A stretch of DNA of 56,895 nucleotides from a bacterium (GTDB lineage Bacteria > Planctomycetota > Planctomycetia > Pirellulales > Pirellulaceae), in assembly GCA_024743355.1 (NCBI GenBank), contig JANSWS010000004.1, forward strand, positions 1 to 56,895, written 5' to 3'. The notes beneath the pieces are model-generated. The model saw only the letters and a program-made list of their open reading frames with translations, made no database searches and was not told the origin of the DNA. A program made the translations under genes and the position numbers. Of the stretch, positions 53,666-56,895 are shown piece after piece (the stretch's first letter is position 1; the number at the start of each line of letters is the position of its first letter).

Positions 53666-54946
53666 TCATTCGTTTCCGTACAGATGCTCGATGAAAAAAG
53701 CTCGCATCCTTGCGGCGTAGGGTGCACCAAATTTGGCAAAGGTTGCCTTGACTTCCTCGTTTGGCTTCCAGTCGAAAAAGGCGTGCCCGGCACCTTCGAC
53801 TTCATCATAAACTACGATCTGCCCCTTGCTTTTCAGCGCTTCTGCAAAGGCAGTTACATCCTCGTCGCGGATCAGCGTATCCCGTGAACCGCGGGTTAAA
53901 TACTGTGGCACGCGACGTTCCGAGGCATCTGGAATGTGGCTTTGTGGCGATGTGGCTTCGGCGGCTGCTTGGCTCATATTCCGCTGAAACGAGCCAAGAC
54001 GCTCTGCCGCGAAGACTCCGTAGCTGGGAGCCGCCGCTCGGATCGCCACCAGCATTTGCTCGCGCACTTCTTCTGCCGATTTCCCGTCCGGCAAGTAAGT
54101 CGGCTTGAATTGGTAGATCCCATCCTTCACTCCAAACCCCTGGGAGCCGACCTGTCCGGTCAATATGGATGCGGCTGCCGACAAGTGGCCTCCCGCGCTA
54201 TCACCGGTCACGCCGATGCGACTCGCATCGCCACCATATTCGGCGGCATGTTCCATGATGTGCGCAATCGCACCGAAAACATCTTCGATCAGATTGGCCA
54301 TCGAGTTGGGTGTCGCATCGCCGTCGAGATTCCCGATCCAGCGATAGTCGATGCTGCAAGCCACTAGCCTGCCTTCTTTGGTCAGCTCACGTGCCAGGCC
54401 GCGCATGATATCTTCGTCATTCGTGGACCAACCACCGCCATGAATAATGACCACGATGGGCAGCTGCTGAGCGCCTCGGGGACTGTAGACATCATACTTG
54501 AGCTCTTTTCGTCCAGGCTTGGCGTAAACCACATTGTGCCTGACATCGATGTGTGCAACATCCTCGGTCTCGATGAAAGACGCCCCGATGTGCTTCTGCT
54601 GATCCATCGTGATTTTAAACTCCTCGGTCAGCGACTCATGATACATGGCCCCCCAGCGGCCAGGCACTGAGTAATAAATGGAGTCAACCGCATAGCCTTG
54701 CGCCGGCGTCGCTCGAACCGTCACCACTGTTCCCTGAACGTAAAATCCGTCTTCGGGCATGGGAGGATCAAGCTCGATCAAACCATGGTCGATCGGATCG
54801 AGTATGGCCTGCACCTTCTCCACCGCAGCCTGCTGCGCGGAGGATGATTGGGAAGCTTCGCTATCGGACTGTTTTTCCTGTGCCATTACCGTAGAGGCGA
54901 CCATCAGTAGAACCAGCGCGGGCAATTTTCTTTTCATATGCGTCAT
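53666..54946 (-). CDS. Secreted alpha/beta-hydrolase (esterase/lipase) with N-terminal beta domain
   Basis: 426 residues from ATG 54946 (or 54937). A signal peptide is present (ALVLLMVASTVMAQE). The region ~45-120 (VVTVRATPAQGYAVDSIYYS, KITMDQQKHIGASF) resembles the InlB-type bacterial repeat domain. The hydrolase has HGGGW (about 167-171, oxyanion loop), GDSAGG (about 247, nucleophile Ser) and GAGHAFFDW (catalytic His), typical of HSL/BD-FAE-type esterases. It is exported and could cleave acetyl or ferulate esters from polysaccharides. The alkaline phosphatase gene lies 65 bp upstream on the same strand. Confidence 0.85.
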   Translation of the reverse strand: MTHMKRKLPALVLLMVASTVMAQEKQSDSEASQSSSAQQAAVEKVQAILDPIDHGLIELDPPMPEDGFYVQGTVVTVRATPAQGYAVDSIYYSVPGRWGAMYHESLTEEFKITMDQQKHIGASFIETEDVAHIDVRHNVVYAKPGRKELKYDVYSPRGAQQLPIVVIIHGGGWSTNDEDIMRGLARELTKEGRLVACSIDYRWIGNLDGDATPNSMANLIEDVFGAIAHIMEHAAEYGGDASRIGVTGDSAGGHLSAAASILTGQVGSQGFGVKDGIYQFKPTYLPDGKSAEEVREQMLVAIRAAAPSYGVFAAERLGSFQRNMSQAAAEATSPQSHIPDASERRVPQYLTRGSRDTLIRDEDVTAFAEALKSKGQIVVYDEVEGAGHAFFDWKPNEEVKATFAKFGAPYAARMRAFFIEHLYGNE

Positions 54947-55011
54947 TCGATTCGGAGGGATAGAAATCATTCGTTGGGATTGATTTCCTGGAGGGTCGAC
55001 TTCCGCGGATG

Positions 55012-56703
55012 TCAATTCGACGGATAAGCGGATGGTTGGGCCAATCGTTCCGGTTGATCGAGCACCAAGTAGTGACCGTGGTCGGCGGTGACGATAACCA
55101 CCGCGTCGTCCCAACCGCCATGCTCCTCGATCCATTGCGTCACTCGCTGAAAAGCATACTCGCCGCTCAGCACCGCCCCGATCGCGTTGTCGATGTTGTT
55201 GGAGTGGCTAGCCCAGTCCACATCACCGGGCTCGACCATCAGCCACCAGCGGTCGGACTTCGCTTCCAACACATCCATGGCTGAAATTGCCAAATCAGCC
55301 AGGGTCGGATTCTCCTCGATATCGGCCTTGCTGTACTCCTCGGGCCGCGCTGCCTCAGGGTTTCCCACACTCGAAACGGGGTTGTAGCCTCCATCGGCTG
55401 TCTGGAAGGGCAGATGTCCGCTTGCGACGCCGAAAAAGCCGAACAGGCGATGCTTGCCCTTCACAGCCCGCTGCGTGGCTTCGGCTAACACTTCCTGCCC
55501 TAAGCGATTCACGCTACGCTTGGCTACCACGTACTTCCCGCCATGCTCGATGTCGATGGCATGCAAATCCGCATCGGCGATGTAGCGATTCCCGGCTACG
55601 TAGTTCTCGCCCTGTGCGCCATCGCTATCTTTATCCTCACCCCAACCCGCTCCGAGTACCACATCCATCCCTTGCAGCCCGCCGGGATGAAAGACGGAGG
55701 GCAAGCCCAACATGTCCCGCGTAATGTCCTGATAGTCGCTGCGATGGACATTGTTCGCGTAGGCGCATGCGGGAGTTGCATGACTGATGGGCACACTAGA
55801 AACGGCCCCCACAGCGAAACCCTGCTCTTGCAAGAGCCTGGCTAAAGGCAACACCTCCCGCCCTGCGGGATCCACGTTGATCGCATTGTTATAAGTCTTG
55901 ATACCGCTGGTCAGCGAAGTTGCCGATGATGCGGAATCCGTATAGGCGTGCAGCAGGCCCTGGTACTGGGTCGTCAGATACTCAGCATTGGCTTGAGCTT
56001 CGTTCCAGGGTTGCGAACCGCCCAGGGCGGGGCTGTAACCACCCGGAGTCTTGCCGCCAATATTGGTCACCCGCTGCCGATTCACGTCCACGTTCGTGCC
56101 GTTGTTATGTGGACTCGACACAAAGAATCCAAAATCAGTTTCCGCTTTGTCGTAGTCTTGAAAGGCTAAACCCGTGCCGCGGCCCTGGTCATAGGCAACA
56201 CGCCCCAGCTTCGCAATCGACGCCGCCCGCGAAGTCTGCCAGTCCATACCATCGAACACAAACAAGACAACCTTCTTTTTGCCAGCCTCGATGGCATCGC
56301 GTTGAAGTCGAAACACATCGGTTTGATCGCAATACTCGGCTTGCGGGTTCAGCGTATCGGCCGGCAGGCTGCCATACAGCTCGGCCAGCTTCTGCGGATC
56401 TCGGTAAACACTACGCTCGCCGCAAAAACGCTCGAGACTGGCACCAAAAACATAGACTGGCACCAGACGGTTGGAGTGTGTTAACCAGCTGGAGTACTTG
56501 TCGGGATTGGGGCCCCAATGCGCCCAGTCGCTAACGCCACTGGTCGCGGCCTGTTCTTGCAATTGGGCAATCGGATCTTCCGCCATCGCGTTTCGGGCGG
56601 CAGTAAGCGCGATCGCGAGGCTCAGCAGACAACTGCCGACTCTCTTCAAACTCCTTAACTTTTCGAATGTCGATCGATCGCGAGAATTCAAGCTAAAAAA
56701 CAT
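55012..56703 (-). CDS. Alkaline phosphatase (PhoA-type)
   Basis: 563 residues from ATG 56703 (MFFSLNSRDR). The signal peptide ends near TAARNAMAED. The metal and nucleophile motifs are present: LFVFDGMDW (about 151), YTDSASSATS (catalytic Ser near 258), MVEPGDVDWASHSNN (about 488-502) and VTADHGHYLV (about 537). The family order D-S-A-x-S-A-T is kept (DSASSAT). It hydrolyses phosphomonoesters outside the inner membrane. A probable transposase starts 163 bp upstream, on the other strand, and the 20-bp repeat lies between. Confidence 0.9.
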   Translation of the reverse strand: MFFSLNSRDRSTFEKLRSLKRVGSCLLSLAIALTAARNAMAEDPIAQLQEQAATSGVSDWAHWGPNPDKYSSWLTHSNRLVPVYVFGASLERFCGERSVYRDPQKLAELYGSLPADTLNPQAEYCDQTDVFRLQRDAIEAGKKKVVLFVFDGMDWQTSRAASIAKLGRVAYDQGRGTGLAFQDYDKAETDFGFFVSSPHNNGTNVDVNRQRVTNIGGKTPGGYSPALGGSQPWNEAQANAEYLTTQYQGLLHAYTDSASSATSLTSGIKTYNNAINVDPAGREVLPLARLLQEQGFAVGAVSSVPISHATPACAYANNVHRSDYQDITRDMLGLPSVFHPGGLQGMDVVLGAGWGEDKDSDGAQGENYVAGNRYIADADLHAIDIEHGGKYVVAKRSVNRLGQEVLAEATQRAVKGKHRLFGFFGVASGHLPFQTADGGYNPVSSVGNPEAARPEEYSKADIEENPTLADLAISAMDVLEAKSDRWWLMVEPGDVDWASHSNNIDNAIGAVLSGEYAFQRVTQWIEEHGGWDDAVVIVTADHGHYLVLDQPERLAQPSAYPSN

Positions 56704-56750
56704 GCAGGGTCTCAATTCTAAAGTCTTGGGTCGGAAAATGCCTGGTGAAC

Positions 56751-56770
56751 TACCCGTAGCCACGCTCGCC
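56751..56770 (+). repeat. Dispersed 20-bp repeat motif (copy 2)
   Basis: Identical to 39199-39218 over 20 bp (TACCCGTAGCCACGCTCGCC). It lies upstream of the alkaline phosphatase start and about 95 bp before the transposase-like start. Confidence 0.75.
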
Positions 56771-56865
56771 AGAGAAACTATGCGGCGGTTGAGTTTGGGG
56801 GAAAAATCCGGCACACTCGTTGGGAATTGATTTAGCAATTTCACTTCCACAACGAGGTGCCGAAC

Positions 56866-56895
56866 ATGGCCAAGTTTATCATGGTTGGATGCGAC
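56866..56895 (+). CDS. Start of a probable IS110-family transposase (truncated by window end)
   Basis: Only ten codons, MAKFIMVGCD, are present before the window ends. I recall this opening from planctomycete IS110-type transposases (DEDD recombinases guided by a noncoding RNA). ACGAGGTGC precedes the ATG. With so little sequence the call is tentative. Confidence 0.4.
   Translation, partial: MAKFIMVGCD

Overview
The window reads as a chromosomal segment of a planctomycete, probably a Pirellulaceae-like member. This is inferred from gene content, not from an rRNA gene. The markers are a PVC-type CxxCH cytochrome/dehydrogenase protein, two membrane-anchored PASTA-less Ser/Thr kinases (one fused to WD40 propellers), a PQQ-type beta-propeller protein, a sulfotransferase, a divergent FliG, and a response regulator with an N-terminal excisionase-type HTH. 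No rRNA, tRNA or CRISPR array was seen. The only hint of a mobile element is a ten-codon fragment at the right edge.

Layout. 1-4.2 kb: the tail of an unknown gene, a PspA/IM30-like protein, then an ABC importer of the NMT1/SsuA/TauA type (lipoprotein, permease, ATPase) with a strong terminator-like hairpin between the lipoprotein and permease genes. 4.3-7.9 kb: a kinase-WD40 protein. 7.9-10 kb (minus): an ATP-grasp ligase and a HEAGH metallopeptidase with overlapping stop/start codons. 10.3-12.3 kb: a glucose dehydrogenase of haloarchaeal type overlapping a leucine-rich-repeat lipoprotein with a His-rich tail. 12.5-22.5 kb: housekeeping genes (clpS, M20 peptidase, serS, PQQ propeller, holA, mnmG) plus one secreted protein built from duplicated modules. 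22.5-26.7 kb: a promoter with near-consensus -35/-10 boxes, a long palindromic leader, the HTH-REC regulator, a soluble histidine kinase, and an NhaC antiporter.

27-39.2 kb is a flagellar locus: fliF, (sulfotransferase on the other strand), flhA, flhF, two small ORFs, fliA, terminator, fliG, fliH, fliI, fliJ. These supply the MS-ring, an export-gate subunit, the FlhF GTPase, the flagellar sigma factor, the switch protein and the export ATPase complex. No flhG follows flhF. 39.2-39.4 kb holds a 43-bp tandem repeat, and a 20-bp flanking motif recurs at 56.75 kb.

39.4-56.9 kb: the PVC cytochrome protein (minus), a 760-bp divergent spacer with terminators and hairpins suggesting a small RNA, NDH-2, dnaK (minus, GTG start), a prephenate dehydratase with altered motifs, a second kinase, rsmA, ribE (all minus after pheA), enolase, an esterase with an N-terminal repeat-like domain and an alkaline phosphatase (both minus), and the start of a probable IS110-type transposase.

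No single locus is a clearly new system. The best candidates for a second look are the ATP-grasp/metallopeptidase pair, the HTH-REC two-component locus with its structured leader, the flagellar small ORFs, and the structured noncoding region upstream of ndh. Domain calls come from motif reading alone; no database search was run.
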